From Candidatus Poribacteria bacterium (lineage in GTDB: Bacteria; Poribacteria; WGA-4E; DTYX01): a stretch of DNA of 15,876 nt. This document shows, piece after piece, positions 6,701-14,457 of this stretch. The stretch is taken from positions 1-15,876 of the forward strand of contig DTYX01000016.1 of assembly GCA_012961655.1 (NCBI GenBank), written 5' to 3'. The notes beneath the pieces were generated by a model, which was not told where the DNA came from, searched no databases, and worked only from the letters and a program-made list of their open reading frames with translations. A program made the position numbers and the translations under genes. How positions within the stretch are numbered: the first letter of the stretch is position 1; each line of letters begins with the position of its first letter.

Positions 6701-7747
6701 TCATGACAAAGTTTCCTTCATCAAATCCACCAACACATCCACCGCGTATAATGTATCTTCGCGGCTGACATCTTTATTAGTTACCAATCGCACCGTTGTT
6801 GGACCATATAATGATACCTTGACGCCGCGTTTGATTGCTTTTTCGCCGAATTCAGCGGCGGTCAATCGTAGCGGTTTAGTGTCAAAGATGACGATATTCG
6901 TCTCAACCTTTTCCGGATTCAATTCCAGCGCCTCAATTTGGGCTAAGCCCTCGGCTAAAATTTTCGCGTTTTGGTGGTCTTCGACTAATCGGTCAGTCAT
7001 TTCCGTAAGCGCGACAATTCCAGCGGCTGCTAAGACACCCGCTTGTCGCATCGCACCGCCCAAGCGTTTGCGGGCAATGCGAGCCTTTTGGATAAATTCT
7101 GCGCTGCCAGCTATCATAGAACCGACTGGAGCTGACAACCCCTTGGAAAGACAGAACATCACGGAATCAACATAGCTGGCGATTTCCCGCGCTTCTACAC
7201 CCAGAGCGTGAGCCGCGTTGAAAATTCTCGCGCCATCTAAATGTACAGGTCTACCGTATTTGGCTGTCACCTCTCGAATGGTTTTCATTCTCTCAAGAGG
7301 AATTGTTCGTCCACCTCTGCGATTGTGAGTGTTTTCTAGACAGACCAGACCTGTCCTGGGGAATCGCGTTACATCACGTTGCAAGTACTCTTCGACTTTA
7401 TCCGGTTCTGGACAGCCATCGTCGGAAGCCATTACAACCGGCATAACCCCTCCCAACGATGCCATATTGCCGCGTTCATAATAGTAGATATGGCATTCAA
7501 TATCCACAATGATGTTATCCCCTGGGTGAGTATGGGAGAGGATTGCCGCAGTGTTACCCATTGTGCCGGTGGGCACATAAACTGCCGCTTCCTTGCCAAC
7601 TTTTTCCGCCGCTAGACGCTCCAACTCATTAACCGTTGCATCCTCACCGTAGCAATCGTCACCAACCTCCGCGGACATCATAGCCGAGCGCATCTTGGGA
7701 GTAGGCTTTGTTACAGTATCACTCCGTAAATCTACCATTCTATCCAT
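6701..7747 (-). CDS. ltaE: Low-specificity threonine aldolase (PLP, fold type I)
   Basis: Cleaves L-threonine or L-allo-threonine to glycine and acetaldehyde in the cytoplasm. From ATG 7747 the protein has 348 aa, normal for the family. Recognisable parts are MVDLRSDTVTKPTPKMRSAM at the N-terminus, GDDCYGEDATVNELE at 29-43, LENTHNRRGG at 137-146, HLDGARIFNAA at 169-179 (Asp171 contacts the PLP ring nitrogen) and SVMFCLSKGLSAPVGS with the PLP lysine at K202. Although the frame is open to 7804, ATG 7747 has GGAGG at 8 nt and fits the family. It overlaps the 3' end of the TPR gene by 8 bp, suggesting translational coupling. Some aldolase-family members act on other beta-hydroxy amino acids, so the exact substrate is not fixed. 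Confidence 0.93.
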   Translation of the reverse strand: MDRMVDLRSDTVTKPTPKMRSAMMSAEVGDDCYGEDATVNELERLAAEKVGKEAAVYVPTGTMGNTAAILSHTHPGDNIIVDIECHIYYYERGNMASLGGVMPVVMASDDGCPEPDKVEEYLQRDVTRFPRTGLVCLENTHNRRGGRTIPLERMKTIREVTAKYGRPVHLDGARIFNAAHALGVEAREIASYVDSVMFCLSKGLSAPVGSMIAGSAEFIQKARIARKRLGGAMRQAGVLAAAGIVALTEMTDRLVEDHQNAKILAEGLAQIEALELNPEKVETNIVIFDTKPLRLTAAEFGEKAIKRGVKVSLYGPTTVRLVTNKDVSREDTLYAVDVLVDLMKETLS

Positions 7748-8222
7748 TTTCCAATCCTCCACCAAAGTTTGACGTAATTTCCATCTCTTCTTTGAGAGCA
7801 GCAATTCTTCTTTTGGCGCTAGATGCTAAATAATGGTCAGGCAATCTCTTAGCTAAATCTTCAAATACTGCAATCGCATCATCCAATTCTTTGAGCTTGA
7901 CATAAGATTCAGCCATATAATACAATGATTTCGCCACTATCAATTCATCCGATTCTTCAGCTATGGCAGCTTTATACATCTTAATAGCCGCTTCATAATC
8001 CCGAGCCTCGTAATAAAAGCTATTTGCCATATAAAAGTTGGCGCCCTTAGTCGGAATAGCCTCAAGTTGTTTTCTGAGTTCATCTGTTCTCTTTTCTGTG
8101 TTTACAGATATTTCTGGGGCCTCTTCAAATTCTTCTAGCTCCTCTTCTTCATCATCCAATTCGATATCTTCATCTAACAACTTATATTCCCCCTCTAGAT
8201 TTTTTAAAATTGATTTAATCAA
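7740..8222 (-). CDS. Acidic tetratricopeptide-repeat protein
   Basis: A 160-aa protein with no signal peptide. Residues 20-36 are almost all Glu/Asp, forming a disordered acidic stretch. From about 55 onward it has two to three TPR-like helical repeats: GANFYMANSFYYEARDYEAA, then AKSLYYMAESYVKLKELDDA, then a capping helix with SSAKRRIAAL. The style resembles the TPR region of YbgF-like proteins. TPRs bind other proteins; the partner is unknown. Translation probably starts at TTG 8222, because a TGA stop lies four codons upstream and no in-frame ATG occurs before the repeats. The Shine-Dalgarno is weak. The gene is 60 nt downstream of the permease gene and overlaps ltaE by 8 bp, so these three may form one transcript. 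Confidence 0.75.
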   Translation of the reverse strand: MIKSILKNLEGEYKLLDEDIELDDEEEELEEFEEAPEISVNTEKRTDELRKQLEAIPTKGANFYMANSFYYEARDYEAAIKMYKAAIAEESDELIVAKSLYYMAESYVKLKELDDAIAVFEDLAKRLPDHYLASSAKRRIAALKEEMEITSNFGGGLENG

Positions 8223-8281
8223 CTTTGTCTTTCAAGCAAGAACTTAAATTCTGATTTCGTCTCTGTAAAGTCCCACGGTAT

Positions 8282-9082
8282 CTAAGACTTCTGATTAATT
8301 CCATAAAACACAGTTACCGAAATCAAAATATATAAAATTAACGTTACCAGCCAACTCGGCAAAAAGATTCTCACCGCTTCACTGACAACGCCTAGCAGAG
8401 ACAACATAGCGTACAATGGACTAAACACCTTAGTTATTCTCACAGGTATGGATTGAAGATTAATATCAAATACTTTAGCTGATATCATTATAAGCAAAGG
8501 TGCGAACATAAATATGCAGATAGTTGTGTAGCTCAAAATTATCGCCATCGCTTCGCGTTTACAGATGAGAGCATAGAGCATACCTATCAGGTTAAATGTT
8601 GCTACTGTGACAAAAATAATCAGAGAACCTAATCCAATTTGGCTTAAAGGTAATCCACCTGTATACACAGAAAGGCTCAATAAAGGTAAGCAACTAAGTA
8701 GCATAAAAATCGCATGAAGCGTTGTAACTATCAATTTGCCAAGCAGAATATACGACTTTTTTAACGGAATGAGCAGAATCAGGTCAAAATTCGCATCTTG
8801 TTTATCTTCAAGGAGACTGAGAATCACAGAAATCGGAGTCGCTAAAGCTATCAGCAATAGGAATGCAACAACGATAAATGTTGAGAAAATGAGCTTGCCA
8901 TAGTCTAATCGAAGGACATTATACCCGCCCCGCGCTGATAGTTCGATAACCATTAAAAATAGCATAATCGATAATGCACCAACGTATATGATTTGGATAT
9001 TGCGTACTCTTTGCTTTCTCCAATATGCGCGCAAATCTTTGATAATTATGGCAAGCAATAGTATCTCACCTATCGATTTCAA
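8282..9082 (-). CDS. ABC-2-type transporter permease
   Basis: A 266-aa integral membrane protein with six likely membrane helices, at roughly 30-47, 64-89, 113-138, 151-173, 178-202 and 245-263. The segment ILSLLEDKQDANFDLILLIPLKKSYILLGKL (88-116) matches the cytosolic coupling element between helices 2 and 3 of ABC-2 export permeases, commonly 'E+..GTLE.LL..P+....+..GK'. The cargo is unknown. No ATP-binding subunit is in the window, so the partner is encoded elsewhere or has been lost. Translation may begin at TTG 9082, directly after a stop in frame, or more plausibly at TTG 9058, which has GGTGAG 6 nt upstream. The 5' end overlaps the hepT-like fragment. Confidence 0.8.
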   Translation of the reverse strand: MKSIGEILLLAIIIKDLRAYWRKQRVRNIQIIYVGALSIMLFLMVIELSARGGYNVLRLDYGKLIFSTFIVVAFLLLIALATPISVILSLLEDKQDANFDLILLIPLKKSYILLGKLIVTTLHAIFMLLSCLPLLSLSVYTGGLPLSQIGLGSLIIFVTVATFNLIGMLYALICKREAMAIILSYTTICIFMFAPLLIMISAKVFDINLQSIPVRITKVFSPLYAMLSLLGVVSEAVRIFLPSWLVTLILYILISVTVFYGINQKS

Positions 9083-9179
9083 ATTTTATCCGATATAGCC
9101 TCACCGTATACTGCTTTATTTTGGCGACATTCTCTCTAATAGTCAATATTCTTGATTTCACTTTCTCTATATCTATCAT
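9066..9179 (-). pseudogene. HepT-like (DUF86) toxin, N-terminal fragment
   Basis: ATG 9179, with a G-rich ribosome site 5 nt upstream, opens a 37-codon frame: MIDIEKVKSRILTIREN, then a short basic tail. The first 25 residues read like the start of HepT/DUF86 proteins, HEPN-family RNases that normally run to about 110-140 aa. The HEPN catalytic region is absent. The frame stops at 9066 inside the 5' end of the permease gene. Its position directly after an MNT nucleotidyltransferase C-terminus strengthens the reading, since mntA-hepT pairs are adjacent in this order. Identification is from sequence pattern only. Confidence 0.5.
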
Positions 9180-9210
9180 CTCTATCCCCCCACTTGCTAC
9201 TTGCGAATCA

Positions 9211-9241
9211 GAAACCGAGTTTTTCCTAAAAACTCAGTTTC
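9211..9241. repeat. Palindromic repeat GAAACCGAG, copy 2
   Basis: GAAACCGAGTTTTT (9211-9224) pairs with 9228-9241, with one C/A mismatch and a 3-nt loop. The left arm is identical to copy 1 at 1825-1838. The repeat sits exactly in the junction between the mntA-like stop codon (9241-9243) and the hepT-like start (9179), where intact pairs usually have little or no spacing. Confidence 0.8.
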
Positions 9242-9411
9242 TATCGTAAAGCCTCCCGCAGAATTTCTCTCGATAAAAAATTGAAATCCATATATTCCAT
9301 CCAGACACGTTCAATAAACTCCTGATGCAATCGCTCGTCCTTAGTGAAAAGCAAGCTGCCCTTGGTAACGTTGAATTGAAATCCCAACGGCGCAAGTGTT
9401 AGGTCAATCTT
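9241..9411 (-). pseudogene. MntA-like MNT nucleotidyltransferase, C-terminal fragment
   Basis: On the minus strand, 56 codons ending in TAG (9241-9243) read KIDLTLAPLGFQFNVTKG, then SLLFTKDERLHQEF, then IERVWMEYMDF and REILREALR. This is the standard C-terminal half of MNT-domain nucleotidyltransferases: 'DL..L..AP..L.F.V...G.LLF.RDE....EF..RV..EY.DF'. These act as AMP-transferring antitoxins to HepT. Two TAA codons lie directly upstream, so the GS-x10-DxD catalytic half is not in frame. A possible start further up is ATG 9599, with AAGGA 7-8 nt ahead and MSIEIPHEKI, which resembles the start of some MNT proteins. Its frame ends after 35 codons. The region 9412-9680 otherwise shows no supportable gene. 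Confidence 0.6.
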
Positions 9412-9679
9412 TTATTAGTGTACTGTATCTGAAATTCAATGTCAACGAAAATCGGGAATTTCACATCGCCTATACAAATTCCCACTCTACTCTATGTACA
9501 GCGCTCTTGCCACCTTGCCGTCTTACCATTGAAACAAAAGTGGCGGCACAGAAGCACGCCGCTACAACGAATTTTTTCATGGGGAATTTCTATGCTCATC
9601 TTATTTTCCTTACCTCGATTCCATATAGTTTGCAATAATATTCATAATAAGCAAGTTTCAGAAAGTTCTTTCAAGATAG

Positions 9680-10609
9680 TCACCATTCGAGCAGCCATTC
9701 ATCAGCTTTAATGCCAATTTTGTATTTTTTGTTCTTTTCGATTTTGATTTTGCGTTTGATGTCAACAAATCCTGCTCTAGTGAGTCTGATTGTGTGCATT
9801 CCTACGGGAATTTTCTCCAATTCAATCGGTGTTTCACCTATCTTCTGTTCGTCCAGATAGACTATCGCAAAAGGCTGAGCATTGACGGAGATGCTGCCGT
9901 AAAAGATGATTGGTTTTAAAACTATTTTGTATCTTTTCATATCCGGGATGACCAGTTCATCGGTAATTTCGTAGTATCCCTCTTTGAATATGCGGATGGG
10001 ATATCGGTCAGCCGGCAGTTGAAGTTGTTTGGGCGTTTCGCCCCTTCGACTGCCTTCAATATAAATTATCGCGCCTGCGGGTTTGGAACTGATGTTTACA
10101 GGATATACAGTTTCGGCTGGCGTTAAATGAAAGACAGGCATCGGCTTCATCACCATATCGGCGATGAAAAACCTTTTGGCGACATCTACATATTTGGGCT
10201 TCTTCAGAAGCACCCGGTGATAACCCATCTGAAACTCAAAGGGCAAAGGAGTTTTGCCTTTGTATTCACCATCGATATATACTTCAGCGCCAGGCGGATT
10301 GGACCGAATTAACGAGGGGAGTTTCCGAGAGATTTCGACCCTTTTGCCGCGTTCGACCTGAATCCCTCTGAGGATAAGTGGACCGTAACCGCCTTTGACA
10401 ATTTTAATTCGGTGTGTGCCAACAAATACCCGTTTGCGAATTGGGCTATCGCCGACAAATTTGCCATCGATTTCAACAGTTGCGCCTGACGGTAATATGT
10501 CAATGACTAAAATACCTGTAACCCCCCAAAAGTATACGGCTATCACCAAGACTAATAAAATTATGCAAGCTATAATTACTTTTACTCGTATGGAAATTTT
10601 CATAAGCAT
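9680..10609 (-). CDS. Membrane-anchored protein with four PEGA repeats
   Basis: A 309-aa protein with a short basic N-terminus and one membrane helix at about 8-28, so most of it should lie outside the cytoplasmic membrane. It carries four PEGA-type beta repeats: GILVIDILPSGATVEIDGKFVGDSP (from about 32), SNPPGAEVYIDGEYKGKTP (about 103-121), SSKPAGAIIYIEGSRRGETP (about 175-194) and VNAQPFAIVYLDEQKIGETP (about 245-264). Each is followed by a 'H/Y-x-I/V-x-L/I' strand and a KxGY/F element. PEGA domains occur in surface and sensor proteins and are thought to mediate binding or scaffolding. ATG 10603 is an alternative start two codons later. Neither has a strong ribosome site. A consensus promoter lies upstream. 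No enzymatic domain is seen. Confidence 0.85.
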   Translation of the reverse strand: MLMKISIRVKVIIACIILLVLVIAVYFWGVTGILVIDILPSGATVEIDGKFVGDSPIRKRVFVGTHRIKIVKGGYGPLILRGIQVERGKRVEISRKLPSLIRSNPPGAEVYIDGEYKGKTPLPFEFQMGYHRVLLKKPKYVDVAKRFFIADMVMKPMPVFHLTPAETVYPVNISSKPAGAIIYIEGSRRGETPKQLQLPADRYPIRIFKEGYYEITDELVIPDMKRYKIVLKPIIFYGSISVNAQPFAIVYLDEQKIGETPIELEKIPVGMHTIRLTRAGFVDIKRKIKIEKNKKYKIGIKADEWLLEW

Positions 10610-10664
10610 ATCTTGTCAGTGTCCAAAGCCAATCTTATAAAATTTATCAGTTTCCTCTAGTTGG

Positions 10665-10693
10665 ATTATATCATCGAAAATTTTTACTGTCAA
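10665..10693 (-). promoter_or_regulatory. Perfect sigma-70 promoter for the PEGA gene
   Basis: Read on the minus strand: TTGACA (10693-10688), exactly 17 nt, then TATAAT (10670-10665). Both hexamers match the consensus fully. The -10 element ends 55 nt upstream of ATG 10609, which gives a leader of about 50 nt. Confidence 0.8.
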
Positions 10694-10728
10694 ATTTTTT
10701 TCTAATAGAAAATCCAAAAGCTGGGTTC

Positions 10729-10795
10729 ACCCGAAAATTGAGAGAGCATTGCATGAATCACAAGTGACAGCGACACATTTACCGAATTTTCGGGT
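10729..10795. repeat. 11-bp inverted repeat between divergent promoters
   Basis: ACCCGAAAATT (10729-10739) and its exact complement AATTTTCGGGT (10785-10795) are separated by 45 nt. The outer flanks are partly complementary too (CTGG near 10721 with CCAG near 10799). The element lies between the two divergent promoters. It could be a paired regulator site or a small MITE-like insertion. Confidence 0.5.
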
Positions 10796-10817
10796 CAGTC
10801 CAGAAATCCAAAAGTTC

Positions 10818-10846
10818 TTGACTTTCCCGTGCTTTTTAAATACACT
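10818..10846 (+). promoter_or_regulatory. Sigma-70-like promoter for mogA
   Basis: TTGACT (10818-10823), a 17-nt spacer, then TACACT (10841-10846). Five of six bases match at -35 and four of six at -10. It is placed about 33 nt upstream of the mogA start. Confidence 0.65.
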
Positions 10847-10879
10847 ACTATTGCCAAGATTTTTTGAGGAGGGAATCCG

Positions 10880-11392
10880 ATGTCTAAATTAATAACCGTA
10901 GGGATTCTAACAGCAAGCGATAAAGGTTCACGCGGCGAACGAGAGGATAAAAGCCACGATACTATTGTTGAAACGCTCAAAGCTTTAGATGCTGAAGTTG
11001 TTTGGTATCAGATTGTTCCCGATGAAAAAGAAATCATCAAAGAAAAACTACTGGAACTTGCAGATGAAGTCAAAGTCGATTTGGTTTTGACGACGGGTGG
11101 AACGGGGCTTTCGCCGCGCGATGTCACGCCGGAGGCAACGGCGGAGGTTATCGACAAAGAGGTGCCAGGATTTGCTGAAGCGATGCGCGCGGAAAGCCTG
11201 AAGAAAACGCCGGCGGCTATGATATCACGCGCTATTTCGGGGATACGAAAACGCACCCTCATCATCAATTTACCCGGAAGTCCCAAAGGCGCTGGAGAAT
11301 GTTTAGAAGTTGCCCTGCCCGCTTTGCCGCATGCCGTAGAGGTGATGCGCGGTGAGGTTGGCGACCACACTAGGCCAGAACATCATCTATGA
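10880..11392 (+). CDS. mogA: Molybdopterin adenylyltransferase (MogA/MoaB family)
   Basis: Activates molybdopterin by adenylation with ATP (MPT to MPT-AMP) in the final steps of molybdenum/tungsten cofactor synthesis. It is a 170-aa single-domain cytosolic protein. The MoCF-binding motif TTGGTGLSPRDVTPEAT is at 71-87 (with D81 in the D-V-T-P-E box), followed by VPGFAEAMR at 95-103, SRA-x2-GIRKRTLIINLPGSPKG at about 116-137 and a C-terminal HAVEVMRGE. These fit MogA rather better than MoaB. ATG 10880 has a strong GAGGAGGG 6 nt upstream and its own promoter. No other molybdenum genes are near. The next gene starts 62 nt downstream on the same strand and may be co-transcribed. Confidence 0.9.
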   Translation: MSKLITVGILTASDKGSRGEREDKSHDTIVETLKALDAEVVWYQIVPDEKEIIKEKLLELADEVKVDLVLTTGGTGLSPRDVTPEATAEVIDKEVPGFAEAMRAESLKKTPAAMISRAISGIRKRTLIINLPGSPKGAGECLEVALPALPHAVEVMRGEVGDHTRPEHHL

Positions 11393-11454
11393 AATGTGAA
11401 AGTAATTCTTTACTTTATTCACGTTTCAAATCTCATATAAAGGAGTTTGATACA

Positions 11455-14064
11455 ATGACAAAGCTTAGTTATGAAAACATCCCTTATTCTCCCAAGGAAC
11501 TGTTGGCGAGTGGCAGTGTGCGGTCATTTACCGGAGCGTCGCTTGCGCAAGTTGCATTTCCGTTAGGCGGAATTGGTACAGGCGCAGTTTCGCTCGGTGG
11601 ACGGGGCGATTTAAGGGATTGGGAAATTTTTAACCGTCCGGGCATCGGTAAGGTTTTGCCGATGACCTTTTTCGCAATCCGGGCGCAGACGCCGGGTTCA
11701 CCGGGGGTAGCGAAAGTTTTCGAAAGTCAGATTTTGCCTCCGTATACTGGGGGACATGGTTTTGACCGCAGAATCGTCCCTGGTTTGCCGCGGCTCGCTG
11801 AGTCTGAATTTTACGGCGAATATCCGTTTGCGAAAATCGAATTTCGCGATGATGATTTGCCATTGAAAGTCACGCTCGAAGCATTCAATCCATTCATTCC
11901 GCTCAACGACAAAGATTCTGGAATTCCCGTCGCGATTTTGCGGTATCGTCTGAAGAACCTCACGGGTAAACCTGTGGCAGCGACGGTCATCGGTTCGCTG
12001 TTCAACGCGGTGGGCTACAACGGCGTCGGTTCACTTTCCGGTGTGACTGACGCCATCTTTGGGAAAAATCTCAACGAGTTTAAACGCGAGGGGCAGTTGG
12101 TCGGTTTGAACATGACGTCGTCAAAATATGCGGAGGATGACCCGCGTTTCGGTTCGATGGCGTTGGCGGCGATTGGAGAGGATGTGACGCATACCGCGCA
12201 TTGGACTCGCGCGGGGTGGTTTGACGATTTGCAGATTTTCTGGGATGACTTTACCGCGGATGGAAAGCTCGAACCGGTCGAATCAGAACCATCCCCCGAC
12301 GGTAGGACAGACATCGGCTCGTTTGGACTGCTAACAACAGTGCCATCATACGAGGAAGTCGCTCTGACCTTTGCGCTTTCCTGGTACTTCCCCACCCGTC
12401 TCAATGAATGGAACAGCGAAGAGGAAGTTCGAAGGAAGCCGCTCACAAATTACTATGCTACGCAATTCTCTGACGCCTGGGATGTTGCGCGATACACCCT
12501 GGAAAATCTGGAGAGATTGGAAAGCGAATCGCGTCTATTCCACGATGCGTTGTTCAATAGTACGATGCCGCCGTATGTTCTGGATGCGGTTTCAAGTCAG
12601 ATGTCCACAATGCGGACGAATACCTGTTTGCGCCTCGATAACGGCGAATTTCACGGGTTTGAGGGATGTAGCCCCGAACAGGGTTGCTGTCCGATGAATT
12701 GCACGCATGTCTACAACTACGAACAAGCCGTCGCGCATCTGTTCCCCGCTTTGGAACGAAGTATGCGGCGCACCGATTTTCTCTTCAACACTCTGGACAG
12801 CGGACACATGGCATTTCGCTCGCTGATTCCACTGCAACCTAATGTGACTTGGAAATTTAAACCCGCGGCGGATGGACAGATGGGCTGTATCATGAAGTTG
12901 TATCGAGAATGGCTTAGGTCGGGCGATATAGAATTTCTGAGGGAGATGTGGCCTCACGCCAAGCGAGCGTTGGAATTTGCGTGGACAAGTTGGGACGCGG
13001 ACAAAGATGGCGTTATGGAAGGCGAACAGCATAACACATACGATATTGAGTTCTATGGCCCGAATACGATGATGGGGACATTTTACCTCGGCGCACTGCT
13101 TGCGGCTTCCAAAATGGCTGAAGCTCTAAGAGAACCCCAAAAAGCGAAAGAATATCGCGACCTATACGAACAGGGTCGGCAGAAACTCGATAGCGAACTG
13201 TGGAACGGCGAATTCTACATTCAGAAATACGACGAGACAGAGGCGCCCAAATATCAATACGGCGCAGGCTGTCTATCAGACCAACTGCTTGGGCAGTGGT
13301 TTGCTATGGTCGTCGGCTTGGGACATCTGTTGCCAGAGGAGCATGTCAAGCAAGCCCTGGCATCCATTTTTGCGTACAACTTCAAGACGGATTTATACAA
13401 CCACCAAAATTGCCAGCGCACCTATGCGTTAAGCGATGAGAAAGGACTATTGCTTTGTTCATGGCCGAAAGACGGGCGTCCGGCGTTGCCTTTTGTCTAT
13501 TCCGACGAAGTTTGGACGGGCATCGAATACCAGGTCGCCGCGCATTTAATCTACGAGGGCATGTTGCTTGAGGGACTTTCCATTGTCAAAAGCGTCCGCG
13601 ACCGACATGACGGCATCCGACGAAATCCTTGGAACGAATTTGAATGCGGCGACCATTACGCCCGCGCGATGGCGAGTTGGTCCGTGTTGTTGGCTCTGTC
13701 CGGTTATCACTATTCTGCGCCCGAAAAGATGCTTCAATTCGCCCCGCGCATCAACGCCGAGAATTTTCGCACCTTCTGGTCTACTGGCAGTGGATGGGGC
13801 GTTTTTACACAGAAAGTGGACGAATCAGGTCAAATGGAACAGCTCAAAGCGCTTTACGGTTCGCTTATTTTGCAGCGCTTTGGATTGACGTGGACAAAAG
13901 CAGAGATGCCTCGGAATCTTGAAGTTACAGTTTCAAAAAATGAAGCGAAAATCGATGCAACCCTTTCGCAATCGGATGACAGCTTGGTTGTTGAATTGAG
14001 TGAATCGGTGAATCTTGAAACTGGAGATATTCTTACAGTTGTTGTCAAGAGCATCGAGGTTTAA
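11455..14064 (+). CDS. GH116 beta-glucosidase / glucosylceramidase-like enzyme
   Basis: Family GH116 (GBA2-like, DUF608) retaining glycosidase, expected to hydrolyse beta-glucosides or related glycans. It has 869 aa from ATG 11455, which carries AAAGGAG 9 nt upstream; an in-frame ATG at 11389 overlaps the mogA stop but adds a non-family leader. The N-terminal beta domain opens with AFPLGGIGTGAVSLGGRGDLRDWEIFNRPG. The catalytic (alpha/alpha)6 domain holds the predicted nucleophile in FHGFEGCSPEQG (E403) and the predicted acid/base in QHNTYDIEF (D530). The sugar-binding block NEFECGDHYAR has E728 and R737, with the same nine-residue spacing as E777/R786 in Thermoanaerobacterium GH116. The motif NCTHVYNYEQAVAHLFP is typical of the bacterial branch. 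No signal peptide is visible, suggesting a cytosolic enzyme acting on imported substrates. The substrate cannot be decided from sequence. Confidence 0.88.
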   Translation: MTKLSYENIPYSPKELLASGSVRSFTGASLAQVAFPLGGIGTGAVSLGGRGDLRDWEIFNRPGIGKVLPMTFFAIRAQTPGSPGVAKVFESQILPPYTGGHGFDRRIVPGLPRLAESEFYGEYPFAKIEFRDDDLPLKVTLEAFNPFIPLNDKDSGIPVAILRYRLKNLTGKPVAATVIGSLFNAVGYNGVGSLSGVTDAIFGKNLNEFKREGQLVGLNMTSSKYAEDDPRFGSMALAAIGEDVTHTAHWTRAGWFDDLQIFWDDFTADGKLEPVESEPSPDGRTDIGSFGLLTTVPSYEEVALTFALSWYFPTRLNEWNSEEEVRRKPLTNYYATQFSDAWDVARYTLENLERLESESRLFHDALFNSTMPPYVLDAVSSQMSTMRTNTCLRLDNGEFHGFEGCSPEQGCCPMNCTHVYNYEQAVAHLFPALERSMRRTDFLFNTLDSGHMAFRSLIPLQPNVTWKFKPAADGQMGCIMKLYREWLRSGDIEFLREMWPHAKRALEFAWTSWDADKDGVMEGEQHNTYDIEFYGPNTMMGTFYLGALLAASKMAEALREPQKAKEYRDLYEQGRQKLDSELWNGEFYIQKYDETEAPKYQYGAGCLSDQLLGQWFAMVVGLGHLLPEEHVKQALASIFAYNFKTDLYNHQNCQRTYALSDEKGLLLCSWPKDGRPALPFVYSDEVWTGIEYQVAAHLIYEGMLLEGLSIVKSVRDRHDGIRRNPWNEFECGDHYARAMASWSVLLALSGYHYSAPEKMLQFAPRINAENFRTFWSTGSGWGVFTQKVDESGQMEQLKALYGSLILQRFGLTWTKAEMPRNLEVTVSKNEAKIDATLSQSDDSLVVELSESVNLETGDILTVVVKSIEV

Positions 14065-14070
14065 TCACAA

Positions 14071-14367
14071 ATGAAACTAACAACGTTTCTGCGGCGCTTT
14101 GTCGATGGGCGGTGTCCCAGTGCCAAATTGCCTGCTACGTTGGAGTTGACAGGGATTCGACGAACCATGAAGCAGTTGTGGAATGCAAGCATCCGAAACA
14201 TCGCAACGGGGGTAGTTTTGGAGCACGCGGCGATGCTCGTGCGCGGTCTCGAAGGGAAGGCGCGGCTTACCTATCCAGTCGCTGGCACTGCAGACGATGT
14301 AGAGCCAAACTACGACGTTGCGCAGGAGGAAACTTTCATCGGCACTTTTCACACTCATCCTCAGTAG
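14071..14367 (+). pseudogene. JAB/JAMM metalloprotease-like fragment
   Basis: A 98-codon frame starting 6 nt after the GH116 stop without a ribosome site. Residues from about 33 onward (MKQLWNASIRN, GVVLEHAAMLVRG, RLTYPVAGTADDVEPNY, ETFIGTFHTHPQ) read like the first half of a JAB/MPN-type Zn peptidase domain. The HxHP metal-binding motif falls at 94-97. A TAG follows one codon later, so the S-x2-D part of the JAMM motif, needed for zinc binding and catalysis, is missing. None of the other frames in 14368-14457 restores it. It looks like a truncated relic. A very short functional protein is unlikely. Bases 14368-14457 also contain a 7-bp inverted repeat (CACTACC at 14401, GGTAGTG at 14441). 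Confidence 0.5.
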
Positions 14368-14457
14368 AAGGGGAGAAGTTGGTGCTGAAAAAACCTGCAC
14401 CACTACCTGTTCATGACAACGAGATTCACTTTGGCAAAACGGTAGTGTTATAAATTT

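Noticed and set aside
9396..9711. Plus-strand frames of 80 and 90 codons
   Set aside because: Composition does not resemble a protein family. They overlap each other, and one covers the MNT-like fragment on the opposite strand.
14112..14453. 113-codon plus-strand frame with many Arg, Cys and His
   Set aside because: It is the shifted frame of the JAB-like fragment. Arg/Cys-rich composition is typical of an out-of-frame reading.
14425..14454. Promoter TTCACT-18-TATAAA before the PRMT-like gene
   Set aside because: The predicted start site would fall beyond GTG 14458 and the -35 match is poor. It would only fit if translation began at ATG 14572.
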